Origin: Runella sp. CRIBMP
GTDB lineage: Bacteria > Bacteroidota > Bacteroidia > Cytophagales > Spirosomataceae
Direction of reading: 5' to 3'
Length of the DNA: 64,000 nucleotides
Assembly (NCBI RefSeq): GCF_009905605.1
Contig: NZ_JAAAKZ010000011.1
Coordinates: forward strand, 62,001 to 126,000
The position numbers and the translations under genes are program-made. The first letter of the stretch is position 1. Each line of letters begins with the position of its first letter. Shown here piece by piece: positions 15,263-24,544 of this stretch. The notes beneath the pieces are model-generated. The model saw only the letters and a list, made by a program, of their open reading frames with translations. It ran no database searches and was not told the DNA's origin.

Positions 15263-17119
15263 TTGACCTCATTAATTACAAATTCGAAAAAGAAACTACT
15301 GTTTGAAGTTTCTTGGGAAATATGTAACCAAATTGGGGGAATTCATACTGTAATTCGTTCAAAAATTCCATCAATGATGGATAAATGGGGAGATGGCTAC
15401 ATAATGATGGGCCCCTATTTTGCCCAAAAGGCGGTAGAATTTGAACCGATTGATTATCCGAATGATTCCCCTGTTGGCAAAACAGTAGAAAAGTTACGAG
15501 GTATGGGCCTAACCATACATTGTGGCTATTGGTTGCTGGTTACAGGTAAACCAAGGGTAATTTTATTTGATTTAAACTGTATTTGGTCCAAACTTAGTCA
15601 TCTCAAAACCGAGTTTCAGGAACAACACAGAGTACAGGACTTTGGGACAGACCCACTTGTAAATCAAGTACTTGCATTCGGTGAATTGATTCGACTTTTT
15701 ATTGTTGAATTCATGTCGATCAATCCCATTTCTAATGAAGTTGTTGTCCATTTCCACGAGTGGATGACGGGGAGTGGTTTGCCAAAATTGTTCGCAAAAA
15801 AGGTAAACATCGCTACTGTATTTACCACCCATGCCACCATTTTAGGGCGGTATTTAGCCCAAAATGAACCAGATTTTTACACAAAACTCGAAAAATTTGA
15901 CTGGCGACATGAGTCTCGTCGATACGGTATTGAGGCGCAGGTGATTATTGAGAGGATGGCCGCCCAAAGTGCGGGTACTTTTACCACTATCAGTGAAATT
16001 ACCTCCCAGGAATGCATTCATTTTTTGGGTAGGGTTCCCGATTTAATTACGCCCAATGGCATCAAATTGGAAAAGTTCCCCCTCTTTAAATTAGAAAATC
16101 TGCATTTGCAGTACCGAAAGCACATTCATAAGTTTATAATGGGTCATTTTTTTCCGAGTTATTCATTTGACCTGAACAAGACCATCTATTTTTTTACTTC
16201 GGGTCGATTTGAATATAAAAACAAAGGATTTGATATTACCCTCGAAGCACTTTCTCTGCTTAACACTAAAATGAAGCAGGCGCGTATGGACACTACAGTG
16301 GTGATGTTTATAATTACCAATCAAAAAGTTAGGTCGGTCAATGCTTCGGTCATCAATTCACACTCTGTACTCAACGAATTGGAAGAAACCTGTAAATCCA
16401 TTCAAAAGGAAGTAGGCAGTAAGCTCTTCAAAAGTTTTGTAACAGGCGATCAGATTCAATTGCCTAATCTCAATTCTTTTGTTAGTGAATACCTCCAACA
16501 CCGGAGGGTAAGAACGATTCTGAGCTGGCGCTCAGAAAATCAACCTGCTTTTTTGACCCATGATTTGGCACAGGATGATGAAATCACGGATTATTGCCGA
16601 CAAACTAATCTCCTTAATAATCAGAAGGATAAGGTAAAGGTAGTTTATCACCCCGAATTTATTACTTCTTCCAATCCGCTATTTGGACTTGAATATGGGC
16701 AATTTGTGTGCGGATGCCATCTAGGGATTTTCCCGAGTTTTTATGAGCCCTGGGGTTATACTCCCCAAGAATGTGTGGTGGCAGGGGTGCCAACGGTGAC
16801 CAGTAATTTATCAGGTTTTGGACATTATGTTACCCAAAATATGAAAAATCACGACGACCGGGGTATCTATGTCGTCAACCGAAAATCTCAAACGTATACT
16901 GAATCCGTTGAGCAGTTGACAGATATCATGTTTCGGTTTGTCAAAAAGACCCGACGCAGCAATGAATCCGAGCGCAACCGAATGGAAAATGTGCTTGAAA
17001 AATTCAGTTGGAACAACATGCGCACCCATTACGACACCGCGCATGAAATAGCCCTAAAACGAAAAAAAAACATCCCTCATCCGCCGGCTTTGCCCGTCGA
17101 AGCGAGCGATATGTATTGA
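15263..17119 (+). CDS. GT3-type (eukaryote-like) glycogen synthase
   Basis: A 618-residue glycosyltransferase of the GT3 family that extends alpha-1,4-glucan from UDP-glucose in the cytoplasm. Landmarks: F-E-V-S-W-E-I-C-N-Q-I-G-G-I-H-T-V at the N-terminus (the GYS nucleotide-sugar loop), H-F-H-E-W-M-T-G and F-T-T-H-A-T in the first Rossmann domain, T-S-G-R-F-E-Y-K-N-K-G-F in the second, and the C-terminal F-P-S-F-Y-E-P-W-G-Y-T-P-Q-E donor-site motif with its two Glu residues. No ATG is available: the frame is closed by a stop at 15239 and the first usable start is TTG at 15263, which gives a normal N-terminus. First gene after the phased repeats; a glycogen debranching enzyme lies 13 kb downstream in the same direction. 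Confidence 0.9.
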   Translation: MTSLITNSKKKLLFEVSWEICNQIGGIHTVIRSKIPSMMDKWGDGYIMMGPYFAQKAVEFEPIDYPNDSPVGKTVEKLRGMGLTIHCGYWLLVTGKPRVILFDLNCIWSKLSHLKTEFQEQHRVQDFGTDPLVNQVLAFGELIRLFIVEFMSINPISNEVVVHFHEWMTGSGLPKLFAKKVNIATVFTTHATILGRYLAQNEPDFYTKLEKFDWRHESRRYGIEAQVIIERMAAQSAGTFTTISEITSQECIHFLGRVPDLITPNGIKLEKFPLFKLENLHLQYRKHIHKFIMGHFFPSYSFDLNKTIYFFTSGRFEYKNKGFDITLEALSLLNTKMKQARMDTTVVMFIITNQKVRSVNASVINSHSVLNELEETCKSIQKEVGSKLFKSFVTGDQIQLPNLNSFVSEYLQHRRVRTILSWRSENQPAFLTHDLAQDDEITDYCRQTNLLNNQKDKVKVVYHPEFITSSNPLFGLEYGQFVCGCHLGIFPSFYEPWGYTPQECVVAGVPTVTSNLSGFGHYVTQNMKNHDDRGIYVVNRKSQTYTESVEQLTDIMFRFVKKTRRSNESERNRMENVLEKFSWNNMRTHYDTAHEIALKRKKNIPHPPALPVEASDMY

Positions 17120-17190
17120 GGTAAACAAGCAAAATCAAAGAATAAAGTATAGTATTCAATTTATCGTTCATCATAGATTTTTTCTCTTTT

Positions 17191-18018
17191 ATGTCTAAGA
17201 AAATTTTGGCTATCCTGTCTGAGTACGGGTACTGGGGCGTTGAGTTAGTCGGGCCCCTCGAAAAATTGGAAGCCGCCGGTTATACCGTCGAGTTCATGAC
17301 CCCGAAGGGTAAAAAGGCCCAGGCCTTACCCCCAAGTTATGATACTACTTACGTAGATCCACCGCTAGGCACCTGCGTCACTACGCCCGAAGCCGCCGAA
17401 AAAGTGAAAGCTTTTGAGGCTACAAATCGCTTAGAGCAACGTCGCAACCTTTCGGAGGAAGTTCCTGAAAGACCTTATTTCTCAACGCCAAACTTTTTGA
17501 GAGCATTTGAGCAGTATTTCACTGACTTAAAAGTAGCCCAAGAAAAATTAACGGAAGAGTATGCAGGTCTTTTATTGGTCGGCGGTAGCGGTCCAATCAT
17601 CGACATGGTAAACAACCAGCGCGTACATGACCTAATTTTAGGTTTTTACAAAAAAAATCAACCCATCGGTGCGATTTGTTACGGGGTTGCTCCGTTGGTT
17701 TTTGCCCGTGATTTCAACGAGCGTATTTCCATCATCAAAGGCAAACACGTGACTGGTCACTGCATTGAGTATGATTATCACGACGGTACAGGATTCCTCA
17801 ACACCGACCTCAACATGGGGCCTCCACCATATTGCCTTGAATACATTCTGGCCGATGCCGTTGGCCCTGAAGGTCAATTCCATGGAAATTTTGGCAAAGA
17901 AACTTCCGTCATTGTGGATTATCCATTCATTACTGCTCGCTCTCTTCAATGTTCATTCGAGTTTGGCGAACAATTTGTAAATGTGCTTGATAAAGGAGTA
18001 AAACGGTATGGCTGGTAA
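17191..18018 (+). CDS. DJ-1/PfpI superfamily protein (first of two)
   Basis: A 275-residue class I amidotransferase-like protein. The nucleophile elbow A-I-C-Y-G-V-A-P places Cys163, and Glu18 in the N-terminal E-Y-G-Y-W-G-V-E-L segment is at the position of the Cys-activating Glu of DJ-1/PfpI proteins. The family includes glyoxalase III-like, protease-like and chaperone (Hsp31) members; this one is longer than PfpI and closer in length to Hsp31-type proteins. It overlaps the following ThDP enzyme gene by 11 bases, so they are translationally coupled. In context it may act on a reactive carbonyl intermediate, but the substrate is unknown. Confidence 0.8.
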   Translation: MSKKILAILSEYGYWGVELVGPLEKLEAAGYTVEFMTPKGKKAQALPPSYDTTYVDPPLGTCVTTPEAAEKVKAFEATNRLEQRRNLSEEVPERPYFSTPNFLRAFEQYFTDLKVAQEKLTEEYAGLLLVGGSGPIIDMVNNQRVHDLILGFYKKNQPIGAICYGVAPLVFARDFNERISIIKGKHVTGHCIEYDYHDGTGFLNTDLNMGPPPYCLEYILADAVGPEGQFHGNFGKETSVIVDYPFITARSLQCSFEFGEQFVNVLDKGVKRYGW

Positions 18019-19714
18019 AACTGGTAATCAAAAAATCGTCGAGCAGTTTTTGGCCGACGGGATGGACTTTATGTTTGGTAATCCGGGAACGGTTGAACAG
18101 GGTTTTCTGGACGCCGTTGCCGAATACCCCGACATGAAGTATATTCTTACGTTGCAAGAAAGTATTGCCGTAATGATGGCGGATGGGTATGCTCGGCATA
18201 CCCAACGCCCTACGTTGGTACAGCTCCACAGCTCTCCTGGGATTGGGAATGCGGTGGGTGCGGTTTACCAAGCCAAAAGAGGCCACGCCCCTCTGGTGGT
18301 GATTGGGTCGGATGCTGGTACGCAATACATGAACATGGATGCGCAAATGGCCAATGACTTAGTGGCAATGATGGCGCCCGTCACGAAGTTTTCGACGATG
18401 GTGATGGATTCGAAATCATTGTTGAGAACCCTCAGAAAAGCCGTAAAAATTGCCTCTACCCCACCAATGGGTCCCGTGTACGTTTGTTTGCCTATGAACG
18501 TCCTCGACGAAGTAAATGAAGAGGAAGTTTTCCCAACCTGTATTCCCTCTACGCGGGTACTTCCTGACCCTGAGCTGATTACCCAAACGGCAAATATGCT
18601 TTTGGCTTCCGAAAAACCCATGATTTTCATCGGGGACGGAGTGGCTTACTCTAATGCCATCCCAGAATTAACTCAGGTGGCGGAGCTCATCGGTGCCGAA
18701 GTATACGGTGTAGATTTTGGGGATGTTATTTTTGATACTACCCACCCGCTTTATCAAGGTACCACGGGGCACATGTTTGGGTCTTATAGTCTGCCCATTA
18801 CATCCAAAGGGGATATAAACCTTATCGTTGGCACTTATATGTTGCCAGAGGTATTTCCCGAAACGGGTGAGATTTATGCTCCTGGGGCCAAGGTGGTGCA
18901 TTTCGACCTCAACAGTTACGAAATCGCCAAGAATCACCGGGTTGATGTAGGCGTAGTCAGCGACCCAAAACTTTCGCTAAAAGCACTGGCCGACGCGCTG
19001 AAATCAGCCATGACGCCCGAATTTAAAGCAGCGGCGGCGGCCCGGGTTCACCAGATTGGTGACGAAAAAGCCAAAAAACATTCTGCCGAACTGGCCAAAG
19101 ACCAAGACGAACCCGCTCGAGAAACCTTACGAATGGCGCAGTTTGCCGAAGTACTGTCTCGAAAATTGCCATCAGATGCCATTATTTTCGACGAAGCCTT
19201 GACCAATTCGCCCGCCATTACGCGGTACATTCCACCGCGCCAAGCGGGGCATTACTTTGTTACCCGGGGCGGTTCGCTCGGGGTTGGTTTTCCAGGTGCC
19301 ATTGGCGTAAAACTGGCAAATCCTGACAAAGTAGTGATTGGATTTTCGGGAGACGGGGGCAGTATGTACACGATACAAGCGCTTTGGTCGGCCATAAGAC
19401 ACAAGTCAGGGGCTAAGTTTATCGTCTGCAACAACGGTTCGTATAAGTTGCTTCAACTCAACATTGACGTTTATTGGAAAGAACGCAACATTGATAAGCA
19501 CGATTACCCGCTGCCCTTTGATTTATCTTACCCTGCCATTCGTTTCGACCTTTTGGCCCAATCCATGGGAGTCAAAGCGGTGCGGGTAGAAAAAGAATCA
19601 GAAATCCTGCCAGCCATTGAAAAAATGCTGGCCGACGACGAACCATTCCTGATTGACTTGGTGCTTGAAGGAGATTATAAACCCGACTTGATTAAAATCA
19701 ATTGTTCTCATTAA
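18008..19714 (+). CDS. Thiamine-diphosphate-dependent decarboxylase/carboligase-like enzyme
   Basis: A 568-residue ThDP enzyme of the acetolactate synthase / benzoylformate decarboxylase superfamily. The catalytic Glu51 lies in L-Q-E-S-I-A-V-M-M-A-D-G-Y-A-R. A central nucleotide-fold domain runs from about residue 190 to 320. The ThDP/Mg site is G-D-G-G-S followed by C-N-N-G-S-Y about 28 residues later. Such enzymes decarboxylate 2-keto acids or ligate the resulting activated aldehyde; sequence reading favours a benzoylformate-decarboxylase-like rather than a biosynthetic AHAS role, since no small regulatory subunit or ilv genes are nearby. It is coupled to the DJ-1 gene before it and followed by a GMC oxidoreductase. 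Confidence 0.85.
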   Translation: MAGKTGNQKIVEQFLADGMDFMFGNPGTVEQGFLDAVAEYPDMKYILTLQESIAVMMADGYARHTQRPTLVQLHSSPGIGNAVGAVYQAKRGHAPLVVIGSDAGTQYMNMDAQMANDLVAMMAPVTKFSTMVMDSKSLLRTLRKAVKIASTPPMGPVYVCLPMNVLDEVNEEEVFPTCIPSTRVLPDPELITQTANMLLASEKPMIFIGDGVAYSNAIPELTQVAELIGAEVYGVDFGDVIFDTTHPLYQGTTGHMFGSYSLPITSKGDINLIVGTYMLPEVFPETGEIYAPGAKVVHFDLNSYEIAKNHRVDVGVVSDPKLSLKALADALKSAMTPEFKAAAAARVHQIGDEKAKKHSAELAKDQDEPARETLRMAQFAEVLSRKLPSDAIIFDEALTNSPAITRYIPPRQAGHYFVTRGGSLGVGFPGAIGVKLANPDKVVIGFSGDGGSMYTIQALWSAIRHKSGAKFIVCNNGSYKLLQLNIDVYWKERNIDKHDYPLPFDLSYPAIRFDLLAQSMGVKAVRVEKESEILPAIEKMLADDEPFLIDLVLEGDYKPDLIKINCSH

Positions 19715-19752
19715 TATCAGTTGACGTTATTTAAAACTTTCCTAAACCTTTA

Positions 19753-21267
19753 ATGAAATCTCACTGTCACTACATTATTATCGGAGCAGGTGCTTCGGGA
19801 AGCGTGATTGCAAACCGACTCAGTGCCGATCCTTCCGTGCAGGTTGTACTGCTCGAAGCCGGAGAATGGGATCAAACCGCCAATGTTGTTGACCCAGGCG
19901 GCTTTGTAAAATTGTGGGGTTCTCAACTTGATTGGTCGCTCCCTACCACTCCCCAACCTGCAATGGCTGGCCGCGAGCTGACCATCAATCAGGGAAAAGT
20001 GGTAGGGGGTAGTACCTCTATCAATGCCATGATGTATGTAAGGGGCAACCCCGCTAACTTCGATCAATGGCAAGCACTAGGGGCCGACGGGTGGAGCTAC
20101 AAGGATGTCTTACCTTATTTCAAAAGATTGGAGGATTACCAAGGTGGAGATCCCAATTTTAGAGGTACAGGCGGTGAAATCTCCGTGCGTGACTGTCCCG
20201 ACGAAGTAATGCGCTCTGAAGAATTTCTGCAAGGAGCTGTTGAGCTCGGTTATGATGGCCCACACTGGGACTATAACGGTGAGCGACAAGAAAATGGAGC
20301 TGCGTTGCTTCAGTTTCACATCACTCCTGAAGGCCAACGAGCAAGCAGCGCCACCGCTTTTTTGCAGCCTATTCTTGACCGTCCAAATTTTACGCTCATT
20401 ACGGGCGCCGAAGTAACGCGTATATTGATCAAGGATAAGCGGGCAATCGGCGTTGAATACCAACTGAACGGCAAGATTGAGCAACTCCTCGTTGAGAAGG
20501 AAGTAATTGTCAGTGCGGGAGCGCTAAGTTCTCCTAAAATCCTCTTGCTGTCGGGCATTGGTGAGGCTGAACATTTACAAAGCGTTGGTATTCCAATACA
20601 GCATGAGCTGCCAGGTGTGGGTAAAAACTTGCAGGATCACGTGCAGTTGCCCGTTATTTTCCGTACCAACGACGGTCCAATGACCACTTTATTGACGGGA
20701 AATGCGTTGTTTGTCAGAACCAACGAAAATTCAGTTGGGCCAGATTTACAGCTCAATTTTACCCCCAGTATTCCCGCACCTTTAGCCCCTGTTTTGCCAG
20801 ATTTTGGCGGTAATGTCTGCATTTTTCTCCCGATTCTTGTGCAACCCAAAAGCGTAGGCGACGTAAAACTTCGTTCAGACGACCCGCACGACAAGCCGCT
20901 CATTAATCCCAATTATCTGGAGCATCCCGACGACATGGAGGTATTGCGAAAAGCCATTCAACTGGTTCGAAATTTGAGCAATACCAAAGCATTTGCGCCC
21001 ATTAATGGGGGTGAGTTAGCGCCTGGTCCTGGAGATCCTGATGGGTTCATTCGTACCCAAAGCTCAACGCTTTGGCATCCCGCAGGTACTTGCAAAATCG
21101 GCACTGACGACTTAGCTGTGGTAGACTCCCGCTTGCGTGTTCACGGAATATCTGGTTTGCGCGTGGCCGATGCCTCCGTAATGCCAAACGTGACGAGTGG
21201 CAATACCGTAGCGGTCTGCTTTATGATTGGCGAAAAAGCCGCTGATATGATTTTGGCAGACGCCTAA
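19753..21267 (+). CDS. GMC-family FAD oxidoreductase (choline/alcohol dehydrogenase-like)
   Basis: A 504-residue glucose-methanol-choline oxidoreductase. It has the FAD dinucleotide motif I-I-I-G-A-G-A-S-G-S at the N-terminus, the GMC signature G-K-V-V-G-G-S-T-S-I-N-A at about residues 80-91, a second signature G-A-L-S-S-P-K-I-L near 256, and the catalytic pair His442 (H-P-A-G-T-C) and Asn484 (S-G-N-T). These enzymes oxidise alcohols to aldehydes. No signal peptide, so cytoplasmic. It sits between the ThDP enzyme and the SnoaL array, suggesting that it generates or consumes the substrate of that pathway. The actual alcohol is unknown. Confidence 0.9.
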   Translation: MKSHCHYIIIGAGASGSVIANRLSADPSVQVVLLEAGEWDQTANVVDPGGFVKLWGSQLDWSLPTTPQPAMAGRELTINQGKVVGGSTSINAMMYVRGNPANFDQWQALGADGWSYKDVLPYFKRLEDYQGGDPNFRGTGGEISVRDCPDEVMRSEEFLQGAVELGYDGPHWDYNGERQENGAALLQFHITPEGQRASSATAFLQPILDRPNFTLITGAEVTRILIKDKRAIGVEYQLNGKIEQLLVEKEVIVSAGALSSPKILLLSGIGEAEHLQSVGIPIQHELPGVGKNLQDHVQLPVIFRTNDGPMTTLLTGNALFVRTNENSVGPDLQLNFTPSIPAPLAPVLPDFGGNVCIFLPILVQPKSVGDVKLRSDDPHDKPLINPNYLEHPDDMEVLRKAIQLVRNLSNTKAFAPINGGELAPGPGDPDGFIRTQSSTLWHPAGTCKIGTDDLAVVDSRLRVHGISGLRVADASVMPNVTSGNTVAVCFMIGEKAADMILADA

Positions 21268-21332
21268 ATGAATAATTACAAATCTTGATTTGAAGTAACT
21301 AAACCAGCTTATAAATTTTAATTTCTACACAA

Positions 21333-22205
21333 ATGTCACAAGGCAACCCAAACAAAGCCATCGCGCGTCGGTACTTTCATGAAATCATGAACCAGGCGAA
21401 TAAGGATTCAGCCTATGAAATTCTGTCAGAAGACTTCGTTTTTACGTTACCCACTCACCCCGAGCCCTTCCACGGGCCAGATGGTTTTTTGGGTCTGGTA
21501 AATATGTTACACAGTGCATTCCCTGATTTTTACATTGACCCTCAAGACATGGTGGCCAGTGGAGATTGGGTAGCTACCCGCTGGGTAGGTGGCGGCACGC
21601 ACGTTGGTGGACCATTGTTGACCGTAAAAGGCAATTTGGAAGCTACTGGAAATTATTTCCAGATTGATGGAATGACTTGGCACACCATCAAAGACGGCAA
21701 AATCACCGAGTCAATCGGTCACGAAGATACCCTCGGATTGATGATGCAACTCGGCGTAATTCCTGCCCCAGAGATTGTGGAAGAAACCACTCCTGAGCAA
21801 AACGAAGCCTTGGCGATGCGTTATTTCCAAGACATCATGAGCGAAGGTAAACTGGAAGTGATTGAAGAAATTCTGGCTCCCAATTTCGCCTTCATTATTC
21901 CAACCCAACCAGAGCCAATTACGGGATACGAGGCTTTCAAAGGCTTTGTGATGTACCTCCGTAATGCATTCCCCGATATTCAGTTTACGGCATTGCGCCA
22001 CATGAGCGAAGGCAACAAAGTAGCCAGCCGTTGGCAAATTACGGGAACTCACTTGGGAGAGTTCTTGGGAGCACCTGCCACAGGAAACAAAATCAAAGAC
22101 TTTGGTATCGACATTTTCACCATTCGCCACGGCAAGATTGTTTCTGTTCACGTCAACGAAAATGATTTCGGTCTCATGCAGCAATTAGGCGTAATTCCTG
22201 CCTAA
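21333..22205 (+). CDS. Tandem two-domain SnoaL-like (ester cyclase family) protein
   Basis: A 290-residue protein made of two SnoaL-like alpha+beta barrels (about residues 1-145 and 150-290). Each begins with a helix of the N-x-A-x-x-R-Y-F type and ends in the same signature, L-G-L-M-M-Q-L-G-V-I-P and F-G-L-M-Q-Q-L-G-V-I-P. The family includes aldol cyclases of aromatic polyketide pathways and many enzymes of unknown reaction. Internal duplication is evident. It is the first of eight genes in a row with this fold; no polyketide synthase is present, so a polyketide cyclase role is unlikely. Confidence 0.85.
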   Translation: MSQGNPNKAIARRYFHEIMNQANKDSAYEILSEDFVFTLPTHPEPFHGPDGFLGLVNMLHSAFPDFYIDPQDMVASGDWVATRWVGGGTHVGGPLLTVKGNLEATGNYFQIDGMTWHTIKDGKITESIGHEDTLGLMMQLGVIPAPEIVEETTPEQNEALAMRYFQDIMSEGKLEVIEEILAPNFAFIIPTQPEPITGYEAFKGFVMYLRNAFPDIQFTALRHMSEGNKVASRWQITGTHLGEFLGAPATGNKIKDFGIDIFTIRHGKIVSVHVNENDFGLMQQLGVIPA

Positions 22206-22247
22206 ATAAACTCTGTTTTTTTTACCGAAAACGTTAAAGCTATTCTC

Positions 22248-22658
22248 ATGTCAATTGAAGCCAACAAAGCAGTGGTTACCAGATACTGGACTGACCTTTG
22301 GAACAAAAAGGACGAAAAGGTAATCGACGAGATTACGCATCCAGACGTAAAATTGCACTTTCCGCCTGGTCAGGCACACCAGCCTCCATCTTTTCAAGTA
22401 TGGTTAAAAACGGCACTCATTGCCTTTCCAAATGTTCATTTTACGATCCATGATTTGGTAGCTGAAGGTGATAAGGTGGTTTGCAGGTGGTCCTATACTG
22501 CCACAAATACGGGTGTATTTTTGGGAAACCCTGCCACCAATCGCGATGTGACCGACCAAGGGATCAATATGTTTCGCATCCAAGACGGAAAGATTGCCGA
22601 AATGTGGATGTCGGGCGATAGCCTCGGTTTATTACAGCAATTGGGTGTGATTAAATAA
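22248..22658 (+). CDS. SnoaL-like ester cyclase family protein
   Basis: A 136-residue single-domain member of the array. N-terminal N-K-A-V-V-T-R-Y-W-T-D helix, central V-A-E-G-D-K-V-V-C-R-W strand pair, G-V-F-L-G-N-P-A-T-N-R-D-V, and the terminal S-L-G-L-L-Q-Q-L-G-V-I. Fold and length are standard for SnoaL/ester cyclases; the substrate is unknown. It lies 42 bases after the two-domain paralogue, to which its C-terminal signature is very close, implying recent duplication. Confidence 0.85.
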   Translation: MSIEANKAVVTRYWTDLWNKKDEKVIDEITHPDVKLHFPPGQAHQPPSFQVWLKTALIAFPNVHFTIHDLVAEGDKVVCRWSYTATNTGVFLGNPATNRDVTDQGINMFRIQDGKIAEMWMSGDSLGLLQQLGVIK

Positions 22659-22695
22659 ACAATAATACCTCCAACGAAAAAAGTCATTTTCAATC

Positions 22696-23487
22696 ATGCA
22701 GGAAAATCAAAACCCCCAAACCGCTGAAGTCGAAGCTTTGCAAGCGAAGCAAATGGGTTTTCTGCAAAGAGGCGATATTGACGGAATGGTTGAGGAGTGT
22801 TATTCTGCCGATGCCCGTATCCATGGATTCACTTTCAGGGCGGAAGGACACCTAGCCCTAAAAGAGTTGATACGACTGTATTTGAGCCGCTTAAGCACAC
22901 TTGGAGAACGTACCATAGACAAGTTTACGGTGGGCAAAAATTTTATTTGGATGGAAATGACCATTCAAAATCCCCAAGGTAATCCTGTCAAAATTTACGA
23001 GGTAAAGTTTATTCAAAACGGAAAATTTTACCTTCAACTCTTTGGCTTACGCCAAGGTACCGTGTGGCAATCCGATGATTTTTCGGGCTTTACAGCTCCT
23101 GATTCCAGCATGGCACGGGCTTTTCACAGTCGCTATCTTGAATTTCACAGTGAGGGTGATTTTAATGGATTGGCGGATGATTTTTTTACAGAGGATGCTC
23201 AATTGATAACGGCCCGGGTAGATGTAGCCGGTCGCGAAGCCATCAGGCAGATGTTTCAAGACCTGTTTGCCAAAGAATCGGGATTTACGCCCCTTTCGGT
23301 CGAAAACATTACCAACGACCATGATTACATTTGGTTTGAGGCCACCGTAAAAAGTTCGTTGGGCCAACGACGTGTTTATGATGTGATGCTGATTCGGGAA
23401 GGAAAAGTACATCTACAATTGGTGGGTTCATTGATGGGCGCACTACCGACCGAAGTGGCTTTTTCCAACGACACAACCACCTCATAA
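22696..23487 (+). CDS. Two-domain NTF2-like protein
   Basis: A 263-residue protein with two NTF2/SnoaL-like domains (about residues 5-125 and 135-255). The halves share parallel features: a helix with a hydrophilic G-D-I/F-D/N-G turn, a D-A-R/Q-I/L pair, and F-I-W-M-E / Y-I-W-F-E strands followed by K-F-Y-L-Q-L-F and K-V-H-L-Q-L-V. It lacks the L-G-L-L-Q-Q-L-G-V tail of its neighbours and is therefore a divergent branch. Function unknown; small-ligand binding or a scaffold role is possible. Confidence 0.75.
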   Translation: MQENQNPQTAEVEALQAKQMGFLQRGDIDGMVEECYSADARIHGFTFRAEGHLALKELIRLYLSRLSTLGERTIDKFTVGKNFIWMEMTIQNPQGNPVKIYEVKFIQNGKFYLQLFGLRQGTVWQSDDFSGFTAPDSSMARAFHSRYLEFHSEGDFNGLADDFFTEDAQLITARVDVAGREAIRQMFQDLFAKESGFTPLSVENITNDHDYIWFEATVKSSLGQRRVYDVMLIREGKVHLQLVGSLMGALPTEVAFSNDTTTS

Positions 23488-23560
23488 ATAACATTTTACA
23501 ACAAAGTAAGAAACAATTTCCTTTACAAAAAACCAATAATAAAACCTAAAACACACAGTT

Positions 23561-23998
23561 ATGTCACTTACTCCCGAACAAAATAATGCGATTTGCATTG
23601 AGTTTTTTGAGGCCGCATGGAACACAGGCAACGTACGCGAAGATTTATTATCTGCCGATGCAGTTGACCACTCTTTGGTAGGTGGTAAAAGTAAGACAGA
23701 ACCCGGCTCTGGCAGCTTCAAACACATCGTTGGTATGTTTCGTCATGCCATGCCTGATGTTAAGTTGACCATCCTTGACGAGATTTATACAGCTGATAAG
23801 GTGGTACACCGTTGGAGCCTTTTAGGAACAGATACGGGTGGTGTGATGGGAATGCCCCCTAGCGGCAAGACTATCACTCTTACTGGTACAACGATTGTAA
23901 GAATGGCAGACGGCAAAATTGCTGAGCGCTGGGCAAACGTGGATGAATTAGGGCTATTGCAACAATTAGGCGTGGTTCCTCCTCCTCCGGGTGCATAA
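23561..23998 (+). CDS. SnoaL-like ester cyclase family protein
   Basis: A 145-residue single-domain SnoaL-like protein with F-F-E-A-A-W-N-T-G-N at the N-terminus, D-H-S-L-V-G near the pocket, M-P-D-V-K-L-T-I-L-D-E, H-R-W-S-L-L-G-T-D-T-G-G-V, and the shared tail E-L-G-L-L-Q-Q-L-G-V-V-P with a Pro-rich end. Member of the eight-gene array; a perfect hairpin (24008-24030) follows, separating it from the next paralogue. Substrate unknown. Confidence 0.85.
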   Translation: MSLTPEQNNAICIEFFEAAWNTGNVREDLLSADAVDHSLVGGKSKTEPGSGSFKHIVGMFRHAMPDVKLTILDEIYTADKVVHRWSLLGTDTGGVMGMPPSGKTITLTGTTIVRMADGKIAERWANVDELGLLQQLGVVPPPPGA

Positions 23999-24007
23999 TC
24001 AATCCAT

Positions 24008-24030
24008 AAGTTGGGTTCAAAACCCAACTT
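24008..24030 (+). terminator. Perfect hairpin inside the SnoaL operon
   Basis: A 10-bp perfect stem AAGTTGGGTT/AACCCAACTT with a 3-nt loop, ten bases after a stop codon and 26 before the next ATG, followed by TTATCC. It could be a partial terminator or an RNA-stabilising element giving unequal expression of upstream and downstream genes. Confidence 0.5.
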
Positions 24031-24055
24031 TTATCCTCTCAAGCCAACTGTCATC

Positions 24056-24496
24056 ATGACTAGAATTGAACAAAACAGAGTAGCGATTCGCCAGTTTCTG
24101 GAAGATGTCTGGAGCAAAGGCAACGTAGAAATCGCCGAGAGAATCATTGACCCAAACTTCCAGTTTATACTGGCTTTTGCGCACCTCGACGGTCGTGCTG
24201 CATTCATGGGATTGGTTGAAAGAAACAGAAGTATTTTTGAGAATTTGACCTATTCAGTTGAGTCAGAAGAAGATATTGTAGCTGATGAAAAAAACGGCGC
24301 CGCTTTTTGGGCCATGAAATCCAAGCACATTGGTACTTGGCGCAATGTACCAGCCAGCTACAAAGATGTTGCCATCAACGGAATGACACTCTTCAGATTT
24401 AACGAAGAAGGGAAAATTTACGAAGCCAAGGTTCAGAATGACGTCATGAGCCTGATGAATCAAATCGGCGGCATCAAAAAACTGTACGACTTTTAA
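24056..24496 (+). CDS. SnoaL-like protein
   Basis: A 146-residue member of the array. The start is the ATG at 24056; the longer frame begins with TTG inside the preceding hairpin. N-terminal N-R-V-A-I-R-Q-F-L-E-D-V-W-S-K-G-N, then F-A-H-L-D-G-R-A-A-F, and a degenerate tail M-S-L-M-N-Q-I-G-G-I that corresponds to the L-G-L-L-Q-Q-L-G-V signature of its paralogues. Function unknown. Confidence 0.8.
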   Translation: MTRIEQNRVAIRQFLEDVWSKGNVEIAERIIDPNFQFILAFAHLDGRAAFMGLVERNRSIFENLTYSVESEEDIVADEKNGAAFWAMKSKHIGTWRNVPASYKDVAINGMTLFRFNEEGKIYEAKVQNDVMSLMNQIGGIKKLYDF

Positions 24497-24544
24497 GAAT
24501 TGCGGGTTGCAGTTATTAAACTCTTTTTAAAACTCCAAAAAATT

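Noticed and set aside
18008-19714. Biosynthetic acetolactate synthase (ilvB/ilvI)
   Set aside because: No regulatory subunit or ilv genes are adjacent and the setting is a GMC/DJ-1/SnoaL operon; called only as a ThDP decarboxylase/carboligase-like enzyme.
22696-23487. Ketosteroid isomerase assignment for individual NTF2-like genes
   Set aside because: The fold is shared by many functions and I cannot identify the catalytic Tyr/Asp set with confidence, so only the fold is named.
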